Below, piece by piece: positions 1-6,061 of a stretch of 7,790 bases of DNA. The first letter of the stretch is position 1; each line of letters begins with the position of its first letter. The DNA comes from Gammaproteobacteria bacterium (GTDB taxonomy: Bacteria > Pseudomonadota > Gammaproteobacteria > Competibacterales > Competibacteraceae). Location of the stretch: assembly GCA_024235035.1 (NCBI GenBank), contig JACKNE010000017.1:65001-72790 (forward strand), written 5' to 3'. The notes beneath the pieces are model-generated. The model saw nothing but the letters and a program-made list of their open reading frames with translations, had not been told where the DNA came from and did no database searches. A program made the position numbers and the translations under genes.

Positions 1-869
1 CATTGATTCGATCCACGCACAGCCCGAGTTTCAGGATGCGACTTTGGTGGTAGGACATCCACAAACGGCTCCGCCGCGTAGCGCTGTTCAAACAGGGCCT
101 GCAAATCTACTTGGGAATCGGTCAATGTAGCGTAGAGCGTGGCGTGAATGCCACGAATCATCGGAATCAGATGTGGCGTGAAGATCAACTCCACCGAGCC
201 ACCGGCGACCGCGGTCAACCCTTGACGAATCTCCGGTAAATGACGGTGGGCAGGCACATTATAGGCTTTGAAATTATCACCGACTTCGCACAACAGGAAG
301 CCGATTTCGGCCTTACGCCCCGCGCCGCTAACCCCGGATTTAGCGTCCGCGATCAAGGACTGGGGATCAACGACGCCCGCCTCCAATAATGGCAGAAACC
401 CCAACTGCACCGCTGTTGGATAGCAACCCGGGTTAGCCACCAACCGAGCGCTGCGAATCGCCTCACGATTAACTTCAGGCAAGCCGTAAACGGCTTCCGT
501 CAACAATTCGGGACAGATATGCGGTATCCCATACCACTGCTCCCATTCCTCAGCTTGCCGCAATCGGAAATCAGCAGCCAAATCGATGATCTTGACACCG
601 GCTTTTAGCAAAGCTGGGACACTCTGCATGGCCGTGCCATTAGGTGTGGCGAAAAACACGACATCACAGCCTTTCAACACAACGCCATCTGGCTCCACAA
701 ACGCCAGATCAACCCGGCCTCGCAGGTTGGGAAACAGTTCGCTGACCTTGACACCTTTCTCGCCGCGCGAAGTGATAACGGCCAATTCAACGCTGGGATG
801 CGCCGCCAACAACCGCAGTAATTCCACACCGGTATAACCGGTGCCACCAACAATACCCGCCTTGATCAT
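1..869 (-). CDS. argC: N-acetyl-gamma-glutamyl-phosphate reductase, ArgC (3' end outside window)
   Basis: ArgC reduces N-acetyl-glutamyl-5-phosphate to the semialdehyde with NADPH, the third step of arginine biosynthesis, in the cytoplasm. The N-terminus has the nucleotide-binding loop GIVGGTGYTG (residues 5-14). The catalytic cysteine motif ANPGCYPT is present with Cys149, and the conserved segment VPAHRHLPEI places the catalytic histidine near residues 208-210. The GAGRKAE stretch between them is also typical. The window holds 289 complete codons and ends just after the conserved VRG segment. The family is usually about 345 residues, so roughly 55 C-terminal residues lie beyond the left edge. 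The ATG at 869 is chosen because AGGTGA lies 9 bases upstream and the protein begins directly with the Rossmann fold. It is divergent from the TlpA-like gene. No frameshift is seen. Identification is firm. Confidence 0.96.
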   Translation of the reverse strand, partial: MIKAGIVGGTGYTGVELLRLLAAHPSVELAVITSRGEKGVKVSELFPNLRGRVDLAFVEPDGVVLKGCDVVFFATPNGTAMQSVPALLKAGVKIIDLAADFRLRQAEEWEQWYGIPHICPELLTEAVYGLPEVNREAIRSARLVANPGCYPTAVQLGFLPLLEAGVVDPQSLIADAKSGVSGAGRKAEIGFLLCEVGDNFKAYNVPAHRHLPEIRQGLTAVAGGSVELIFTPHLIPMIRGIHATLYATLTDSQVDLQALFEQRYAAEPFVDVLPPKSHPETRAVRGSNQ

Positions 870-904
870 CTTTTCAGCTCACCTGCGTTCATTACCAAGC
901 GCAC

Positions 905-932
905 ATGATACGGGGTTCACTCTATCGAGCAA
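905..932 (-). promoter_or_regulatory. Candidate sigma-70 promoter of argC
   Basis: On the minus strand TTGCTC (932-927) is followed after 16 bases by TATCAT (910-905). The -10 element matches the consensus at 5 of 6 positions, the -35 at only 3 of 6. It would start transcription near 898, leaving a leader of about 30 bases before the argC ATG. The position is sensible, but this is inferred from hexamer matching alone. I see no recognisable ArgR box nearby. Confidence 0.35.
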
Positions 933-994
933 ACCCGACCTTTAGCATTATCGTGTTGTCAGAGTCACTTTGTGGCACTCGCCACCACCGTGAT

Positions 995-1008
995 TGAGTA
1001 CGCACTCA
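995..1008. promoter_or_regulatory. 14-bp palindrome, possible operator
   Basis: TGAGT-ACGC-ACTCA is a perfect 5-bp inverted repeat with a 4-bp centre, 37 bases upstream of the tlpA-like GTG in the divergent argC/tlpA spacer. A second, weaker inverted repeat (TGATC, 8-bp spacer, GATCA; 1010-1027) follows directly. Such symmetry could bind a dimeric repressor, but no known operator consensus is recognised and short palindromes also occur by chance. Confidence 0.2.
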
Positions 1009-1032
1009 CTGATCATCTTAACGATCAATTAC

Positions 1033-1038
1033 AGGAGA
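1033..1038 (+). promoter_or_regulatory. Ribosome binding site that sets the GTG start of the TlpA-like gene
   Basis: AGGAGA lies 6 bases before GTG at 1045. The same frame is open upstream to a TTG at 994, but that start has no Shine-Dalgarno sequence and would place this site inside the coding region and add 17 residues ahead of the membrane anchor. The GTG start is therefore preferred. Confidence 0.8.
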
Positions 1039-1044
1039 TTTTTT

Positions 1045-1545
1045 GTGAAACCCAATAAAGAAACCCTCATTGCCGGCGTCACTCTTGTTGTGGTTCTCAT
1101 CTTTGCCGCGATCTGGTTCATGCCTGTCGGCCTGCGCGAAGCACCACCATTGGTTGGAAAAACCCTGGACGGTCGCACCTTGACATTGAAAGAGTTACAC
1201 GGCAGACCGGTATTGGTGACGTTCTGGGCCACGACCTGCCCATCCTGTATCGAGGAAATACCTCATTTGATTGATCTATATCGAGACTTAAATCCGAAGG
1301 GGCTCGAAATTATCGGTGTCGCAATGGCCTACGACCCACCAATGCAGGTACGAGCGATGGTCGAGCAGCGCCAGATCCCCTATTCCATCGTACTGGACAG
1401 CGAGGAGCGCATCGCCCAAGCATTCGACAGTGTGCGAGTCACACCAACGACCGTGCTGATCTCACCCGAGGGCCGGATCGTGCATTATCGGCTTGGGCTG
1501 CTAGATATGCCGAAGCTGCGAGAGACTATTGAGGCAATGCTTTAA
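1045..1545 (+). CDS. Membrane-anchored TlpA/ResA-type thioredoxin-fold protein
   Basis: This 166-residue protein is a thiol-disulfide oxidoreductase of the TlpA/ResA type, most likely tethered to the inner membrane and acting in the periplasm. It starts with a short basic stretch (KPNKE), then one hydrophobic segment (about residues 8-28), then the thioredoxin fold. The redox motif WATTCPSC puts the two active cysteines at 65 and 68. The cis-proline expected opposite them is in the VTPTT stretch at Pro134. The segment APPLVGKTLDGRTLTLKELHG before the strand-helix active site is typical of AhpC/TSA-related TlpA proteins. Length fits the family. Partners could be cytochrome c maturation or general disulfide reduction; the neighbours (argC and glucan genes) give no clue. 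The gene stands alone, is read from GTG, and ends within the base of a terminator hairpin. Confidence 0.88.
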   Translation: MKPNKETLIAGVTLVVVLIFAAIWFMPVGLREAPPLVGKTLDGRTLTLKELHGRPVLVTFWATTCPSCIEEIPHLIDLYRDLNPKGLEIIGVAMAYDPPMQVRAMVEQRQIPYSIVLDSEERIAQAFDSVRVTPTTVLISPEGRIVHYRLGLLDMPKLRETIEAML

Positions 1546-1570
1546 AAAGGGCGGGCATCCCGCCCTTTTT
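1544..1570. terminator. Bidirectional intrinsic terminator between convergent genes
   Basis: A perfect 12-bp stem (AAAAAGGGCGGG, loop CAT, CCCGCCCTTTTT) overlaps the stop codon of the tlpA-like gene. On the plus strand the GC-rich stem is followed by TTTTT. Because the stem is symmetric, the minus strand also ends in TTTTT, 45 bases after the stop of the last GH57 gene. It can therefore end both transcripts. Confidence 0.9.
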
Positions 1571-1615
1571 AACATGGATAACATGGACAGGAGCATCCAA
1601 ATCGTTATCGATCGT

Positions 1616-2803
1616 TTAGTTAAAGCAAGCGTTAGCTCGTTCCAGGCACTCGCAGGCCTGGTCGAGATCAGAGTGACAACGCATCACCCAGGCGTCGCCC
1701 CAGAAGAAGTTGCAACTGGTTTCTGCCCGCAATACCCGCCAGCGAGCTTCCTCTAACAGAGTCAGTAGCTCCGGGTTATGAGAGCCGATGTTGGCTGCAT
1801 TACTCAGTGCGCCATGTACCGCCTGGCTGACCTCGTCTACTCGGGTTAGCGCATCCTTTTGCGCCTGAGTACCGGTCCACTGTACAAAATCACTACCATG
1901 ATGCCATCCGGTGTTCCAGGCGCCGGGACCGACGATGATCTCGCCCTGTGCGCCGAACCGTTCCAGGTAATCGTCAATGAAGGTTGGCTGAATAGCGTCC
2001 TGATGGGTCCGCGCTTTTTCCAGAAGTGGTTTGTAGAAAGCGTCCCAAAAATTGCTACCCGGCGTGACATTACGGAACCAACCGCCATTCTGGCCATCAC
2101 TACAGGTCGTAACCAGAGGGGGGAAATCGCAGCCCTTGGTACGCTCTCGAACCTCCCGATTAAACCAGTCGAACTCCATACCGGACTCCTGAGCATTCGA
2201 CAGATCGCGATCGCGTACGACAGCGATAATTTCCTCGCCGCCAAATCGGACAATATGCGGCCGATAGCGCAATTCCTCCCAACGCATCGGCCCAATCGGT
2301 TGGACATGTTCGCTGTCCACCAGGACGTAGCGATAGCCTAACCGCCGCAATAATGGGATCATTTCCATGCAAAAACCCATTTCCGGCGGCCAGAATCCCT
2401 GAAAATCACTATTGAAGAACAGTCGGCGAGCGAACCCCCGCCACCGCTCCACTTGCGCCTGCCAGTCCGCTGGCGGAATCAGCGGCATGACTGGGTGATA
2501 GTAAGCGGTGCCCAACATATCGATCGCTTGGGTGTTGCGCAGGTTCCAGAGTAGCGCACCACAATCGACAATGCCGTAGGCCCGGCTCTGAAACTCCGAA
2601 TCGGTCAAGGTTTCCAGCAAAGCGCCGGACATCGCCAAGTGGACTCGGCCTACATCTTGGTAGTCCGCCATCGACCGGGGAATCCGATCCATGGCAAACA
2701 GGATCTCGCGCACTTCCCACTCATTGTGCTGCAGCAGATGCTCCAGATTACTATGTGGCTGATGAAGGTTCAGCACCAGCGCATGGTAGAGTGTATCTGC
2801 CAT
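1616..2803 (-). CDS. Glycoside hydrolase family 57 protein, short form (395 aa)
   Basis: GH57 is a retaining alpha-glucan-active family of amylases, 4-alpha-glucanotransferases and branching enzymes. The N-terminal motif here reads LNLHQPHS (Asn12, His14, Gln15, Pro16), where the family normally has HxHQP. The second motif, YYHPVMPLIP (101-110), is canonical. The third, GFWPPEMGF, supplies the likely nucleophile Glu141. The fourth, CSDGQNGGWF, supplies the likely acid/base Asp236, with Gln in place of the usual Glu two residues on. A terminal ETSCNFFWG (361-369) matches the end of the neighbouring paralogue. The protein lacks the C-terminal domain of GH57 branching enzymes, and no signal peptide is seen, so it is probably cytoplasmic. 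The ATG has a strong AGGAGGAGGAAG site 7 bases upstream. It is the last gene of the glucan cluster. Family assignment is firm; substrate is unknown. Confidence 0.92.
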   Translation of the reverse strand: MADTLYHALVLNLHQPHSNLEHLLQHNEWEVREILFAMDRIPRSMADYQDVGRVHLAMSGALLETLTDSEFQSRAYGIVDCGALLWNLRNTQAIDMLGTAYYHPVMPLIPPADWQAQVERWRGFARRLFFNSDFQGFWPPEMGFCMEMIPLLRRLGYRYVLVDSEHVQPIGPMRWEELRYRPHIVRFGGEEIIAVVRDRDLSNAQESGMEFDWFNREVRERTKGCDFPPLVTTCSDGQNGGWFRNVTPGSNFWDAFYKPLLEKARTHQDAIQPTFIDDYLERFGAQGEIIVGPGAWNTGWHHGSDFVQWTGTQAQKDALTRVDEVSQAVHGALSNAANIGSHNPELLTLLEEARWRVLRAETSCNFFWGDAWVMRCHSDLDQACECLERANACFN

Positions 2804-2820
2804 GATTCAGCTTCCTCCTC

Positions 2821-2952
2821 CTAATCATTGGATTGCGATGGATACGGCGCCAAAACCGCACCCGTCGCTAATTCCGTATTTTTATCGTAATCAATCCGAA
2901 TCTGGCTCTGATGGAACCTTTCGGGGTAGCTAAATACTCTCAGCGATCGCAC
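2821..2952 (-). other. Out-of-frame, protein-like tail between the two GH57 genes (possible 43-codon ORF)
   Basis: After the stop of the upstream GH57 gene (2930-2932) a different minus-strand frame remains open to a TAG at 2821-2823. It could start at GTG 2952, inside the end of the GH57 gene, giving 43 residues including SYPERFHQSQ and RIDYDKNTELATGAV. The stretch has a plausible amino-acid mix and stops immediately before the ribosome binding site of the next gene. It could be a small overlapping gene, a frameshifted C-terminal extension of the GH57 protein, or an open frame by chance. No Shine-Dalgarno sequence precedes the GTG. I do not recognise the sequence. Confidence 0.25.
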
Positions 2953-4390
2953 TGGCCCGCCGGCAGATTTCACGACCGTAATCGGTCCATAATCCCTGTC
3001 CCCAGTATCGGTAACAACTCGTCTGTGAGCACATCAGATGGAATAGCGCATTGCGATAGCGCGGGTCAGTAGTAGGTATTTTCGGCTTCAGCACTTTCTC
3101 GTAGAAGAGCGAACTGGCCTTTTCCATAGGGCCAAGGACATTATCGTAACCGCGCACCCAGGAAATATCATTCGTCCAACTACCGCCTTCCATATGAAAG
3201 CGACCGTCCTCCTGCTTCAACTCACCAATCGTCTGCTCCAGTTTCTCCGGTCCGTCGCCGGGTTTGAATCGATCCCAAATTCGTTTCTGGAACGACGGCT
3301 GCAGAGTCGGCAAATCGCTCTCCTTGACTCCCAATGCAAACAGGTGCTCCAGATACTCGGTGGCGTTCATCATCGGCGTATCCGACCCGGAAGCCTCGTT
3401 CATCACCTGGAAGAACATACCGGGAAATTCATTCATCATCACTCCACCGTTCTCACCGTCGGCGATTTGAGTCACCAACGGCGGCACGGATTTACCGGCT
3501 AGCTCCCAACGCGACAGCCCTTTGGCTTCGTAATAGGGTTGCATTTGCGCTACCAGCTTGGTGTCGCTACCCTGGGTTTTAATCACGGCAATGATACTGA
3601 CCGTTTCGCCTGCAGAGTTGGTGCAAACCAACCGATGCGGCAGATGCTTTCGCTCCGGACCCCCACCATTCTCGGGTCGCTCCACTGTGTGTTCCTGCAC
3701 CAGGAGCCATTGATAACCGCAGTCCACCAAGGTCTTGATGTACTCATAAGCGGTATCAGGATGGTTAGGCAAAGCCATTTCCGAAGGCGAAAAACCGCGC
3801 ACCCGCTCCAGCGCCTCCATACCAAAGATGGCGGCGAAATGCTGCTGCCAAGCTTTAACATGCAGGCGAAAATCCTGCGCCGGAGTCGAAGGCGCCACCG
3901 CATGACCCCACGGACAGCCCAACCACTCGACACCTCGTCGGAAATCTGGATTGCAGGTGACGTTCTTGAGCGTATCCAGGACGTCGTGCAAACCCATGTC
4001 GCGCAAGCCGTGGAACAAGGTGCCGGAGTACTCCAACATGACCCGCGGCTCCTTACCTTCGTTGATAAGTTGCGGGACGAATTCGCCGATGCGCTTATAG
4101 CACCAGTGGAAAACCGGGGCATTGTAATTATCGCCAATACCCTGATTATCCATCATGTACTTGAGATTGCTGATGATGCCCGCCGTTTGCAGATCATGGC
4201 CACCTGCCGGAATCAGTGGTTGGTGCATGTGCAAAGCAATCGCGCAAGCAGCGCGAATATGGCCGAAATCCACGCGACTCTCGGGCAAGAATACTGGCCG
4301 GTTGGCACTGGCGCGCAAGGTTTGTTCAATCAAGGATTCCGAGCCACAAATATTGGGCAGACCATCGACGTATTCCGGAAGCTGACTCAT
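2930..4390 (-). CDS. Glycoside hydrolase family 57 protein, long form (486 aa)
   Basis: This protein carries the GH57 motifs in order: HMHQP (residues 54-58), a variant second motif GHAVAP (162-167, where the family usually has HP), SPSEMALP with the likely nucleophile Glu204, and ADGENGG with the likely acid/base Asp311. It ends with SQTSCYRYWGQG, a segment shared in form with the downstream paralogue. About 45 residues precede the first motif and have no recognised domain. No signal peptide is visible, so it probably acts on cytoplasmic alpha-glucan as an amylase, glucanotransferase or branching enzyme; the sequence does not say which. The ATG at 4390 is chosen over a TTG at 4441, which has no ribosome binding site. 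It is 104 bp downstream of glgA and 126 bp upstream of the second GH57 gene, in the same orientation. Confidence 0.92.
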   Translation of the reverse strand: MSQLPEYVDGLPNICGSESLIEQTLRASANRPVFLPESRVDFGHIRAACAIALHMHQPLIPAGGHDLQTAGIISNLKYMMDNQGIGDNYNAPVFHWCYKRIGEFVPQLINEGKEPRVMLEYSGTLFHGLRDMGLHDVLDTLKNVTCNPDFRRGVEWLGCPWGHAVAPSTPAQDFRLHVKAWQQHFAAIFGMEALERVRGFSPSEMALPNHPDTAYEYIKTLVDCGYQWLLVQEHTVERPENGGGPERKHLPHRLVCTNSAGETVSIIAVIKTQGSDTKLVAQMQPYYEAKGLSRWELAGKSVPPLVTQIADGENGGVMMNEFPGMFFQVMNEASGSDTPMMNATEYLEHLFALGVKESDLPTLQPSFQKRIWDRFKPGDGPEKLEQTIGELKQEDGRFHMEGGSWTNDISWVRGYDNVLGPMEKASSLFYEKVLKPKIPTTDPRYRNALFHLMCSQTSCYRYWGQGLWTDYGREICRRASAIAESI

Positions 4391-4399
4391 GCGCAGGGT

Positions 4400-4405
4400 T
4401 CTCCT
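4400..4405 (-). promoter_or_regulatory. Ribosome binding site that sets the start of the long GH57 gene
   Basis: AGGAGA on the minus strand lies 9 bases before the ATG at 4390. It argues against the longer reading from TTG at 4441, which would add 17 residues (starting TTTLCRHP) that do not resemble the rest of the protein. Confidence 0.7.
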
Positions 4406-4494
4406 GTAGGTAATCGGATGGCGACAAAGGGTTGTTGTCAAAGCGAAAACAGCAGGCCAGCATCATAGACGTCCGCCTACCACACTGCCGACAC

Positions 4495-5967
4495 TCATTT
4501 ACAACGGATATGTTCGTAGATATTCAGGTAATCCTGACCAGGTCGGTACCAGGAATAATCACATTTCATGCCGTGGATCATCAACTCCCGAAAATCGTCC
4601 GGATAAGCGAACCATAGAGCGATGGCGCGGTGCATAGCGGATTCGAGACCAGCATGATCCGCATTATGAAAAACGAAACCATTGCGTTCTTCCCATGGCC
4701 GGCCATCATAATCCTTGTCGAATACCGTATCCTTGAGACCACCCACCGCCCGCACAATCGGCACCGTGCCGTATTTCAAGGCAATCATTTGCGTCAGACC
4801 ACACGGCTCAAACAGACTGGGCATCACGATCATATCCGCTCCGGCATAGATCAGATGCGACAATTCCTCGTTGAATCCCAGCTCGAGGTGGCAATCGGGA
4901 CTATCGTTAAGATGCCGCTTCAGATTCCAGAAATGGTGGTTGATATTGGGCTCCGGGCTGGAGCCAAGCAATACAAATTGGGCATGGTTACGCAGCGCAT
5001 AGAAAATGGCGTGATGAATCAAATCCACGCCTTTCTGGCTGTCGAGTCGACCTACGTAGGCGATAATCGGCTTGAAATCCTTGCTCAACCACAAGCGGTC
5101 GCGCAAGGCTTCCTTGTTCTCAAATTTCTTATCCAGGGTTTCGATGCTATAGCGACTAGCAATATGCGGGTCGATTTCTGGATTCCACACGTCATAATCG
5201 ATACCATTCAACACTCCACCGAACTTGCTTTGATGCACATTCAGCGAATGGCTCAAGCCACTACCTTGATCGGTAAAGCGCGCCTCGTTGGCATGAGTCG
5301 GCGATACCGTGGTCACGAAATTGGAATAGACGACACCGCCTTTCATCAGATTGACTGCGGTATGGTTAAAGTTGTCACGCAGCCGGTCGTAATTGAAATA
5401 GTGGGCAATATTGGTCAGCCCAGTAGCCCATAACGCATATTCGCCGGTCAGACCCTGATGCTTGAAATTGTGGATAGTGTAGCAAATCCGCTGCCAATGC
5501 ATTCCACCGTGGGCATACTGCTCGAACAGCAACACCGGCACTAGGCCGGTTTGCCAGTCGTGACAATGAATGATGTCTGGACGACGGTTGTCCTTATGCA
5601 AGAATTCCAGCGCCGCCTTACTGAAAAGCGCAAAACGGCTGACATCATCCGAGAAGCCATAGAAATGTCCGCGATTAAAGAAATTGTCCTGGGAATGTGG
5701 CTCGATAAAGAAGCACTTGCGCCCGTGAACAAAACCAAACCACACTGAACAATGAACAGCTCCATTGTACCAAGGCACCCACAGATCCTTCATGCTGACT
5801 TGCAGGCCCCAGATCTGGTCATAACGCATGCAGTCATATTTTGGCAGGATGATGTGGACCTCATTGCCGCGAATTTCCAGTTCCCGGCTCAGACCGAAAA
5901 CCACATCCGCCAATCCGCCGACCTTGGCCACGGGAGCACATTCAGAAGCAATCTGCACAATATACAT
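4495..5967 (-). CDS. glgA: Glycogen synthase, GlgA2 / SSIII-SSIV-like (GT5)
   Basis: GlgA adds glucose from ADP-glucose (in some lineages UDP-glucose) to the non-reducing end of alpha-1,4-glucan in the cytoplasm. The 490-residue length fits. The N-terminal GT5 domain has the sugar-nucleotide loop KVGGL (15-19) and HCHDWQTGLVP (134-144). The C-terminal GT-B domain has GRLDSQKG (Arg307, Lys312) and FEPCGLTQ with the catalytic Glu387, then NGFVF (429-433). KVGGL, rather than the KTGGL of classical GlgA1, and the runs VVYSNFVTTVSPTHANE and FVLLGSSPEP, recall plant starch synthases III/IV and cyanobacterial GlgA2; this comparison is from memory. The ATG has AAGGA 9 bases upstream and begins MYIVQIASECAPV, a normal GlgA2 start. 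It lies between the GH13 and GH57 genes in the cluster. Function is firm; sub-type is fairly likely. Confidence 0.97.
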   Translation of the reverse strand: MYIVQIASECAPVAKVGGLADVVFGLSRELEIRGNEVHIILPKYDCMRYDQIWGLQVSMKDLWVPWYNGAVHCSVWFGFVHGRKCFFIEPHSQDNFFNRGHFYGFSDDVSRFALFSKAALEFLHKDNRRPDIIHCHDWQTGLVPVLLFEQYAHGGMHWQRICYTIHNFKHQGLTGEYALWATGLTNIAHYFNYDRLRDNFNHTAVNLMKGGVVYSNFVTTVSPTHANEARFTDQGSGLSHSLNVHQSKFGGVLNGIDYDVWNPEIDPHIASRYSIETLDKKFENKEALRDRLWLSKDFKPIIAYVGRLDSQKGVDLIHHAIFYALRNHAQFVLLGSSPEPNINHHFWNLKRHLNDSPDCHLELGFNEELSHLIYAGADMIVMPSLFEPCGLTQMIALKYGTVPIVRAVGGLKDTVFDKDYDGRPWEERNGFVFHNADHAGLESAMHRAIALWFAYPDDFRELMIHGMKCDYSWYRPGQDYLNIYEHIRCK

Positions 5968-6061
5968 AAACTTCCATCCTTATCTTCGTATGCCGGCGCG
6001 GGCATCGCTTTCCAGAAAGTCTTCATCCAGGGGAGCGTGAAGCGCGCCTGCGCCCCGTCAT

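Noticed and set aside
586..837. Plus-strand open frame inside argC
   Set aside because: It lies opposite argC, whose motifs are clear, and its translation is low-complexity with no recognisable family.
956..961. TTGTCA as a -35 element for the TlpA-like gene
   Set aside because: It matches 5 of 6 bases, but the sequence 16-18 bases downstream is GC-rich and has no -10 element.
1571..1588. Imperfect tandem AACATGGA repeat after the terminator
   Set aside because: It is only two copies of about 9 bases and has no context suggesting function.
1859..2341. Plus-strand 160-codon frame opposite the short GH57 gene
   Set aside because: The GH57 frame carries the family motifs and a strong ribosome binding site; the opposite frame has neither.
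4423..4439. GACAA-N7-TTGTC inverted repeat between glgA and the long GH57 gene as a terminator
   Set aside because: The stem is only 5 bp and is not followed by a T tract on the minus strand, so it should not stop transcription.
4435..4440. TTGACA on the minus strand (4440-4435) upstream of the long GH57 gene as a possible internal promoter
   Set aside because: The hexamer is a perfect -35 match, but no acceptable -10 hexamer follows at 16-18 bases.
3539..4468. Long plus-strand frame (309 codons) opposite the long GH57 gene
   Set aside because: It mirrors the GH57 gene, has no Shine-Dalgarno sequence and its translation has no recognisable domain. Long antisense frames are common opposite genes of this base composition.
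4630..5433. Plus-strand 267-codon frame opposite glgA
   Set aside because: glgA is unmistakable on the minus strand; the opposite frame has no motif and no start signal.
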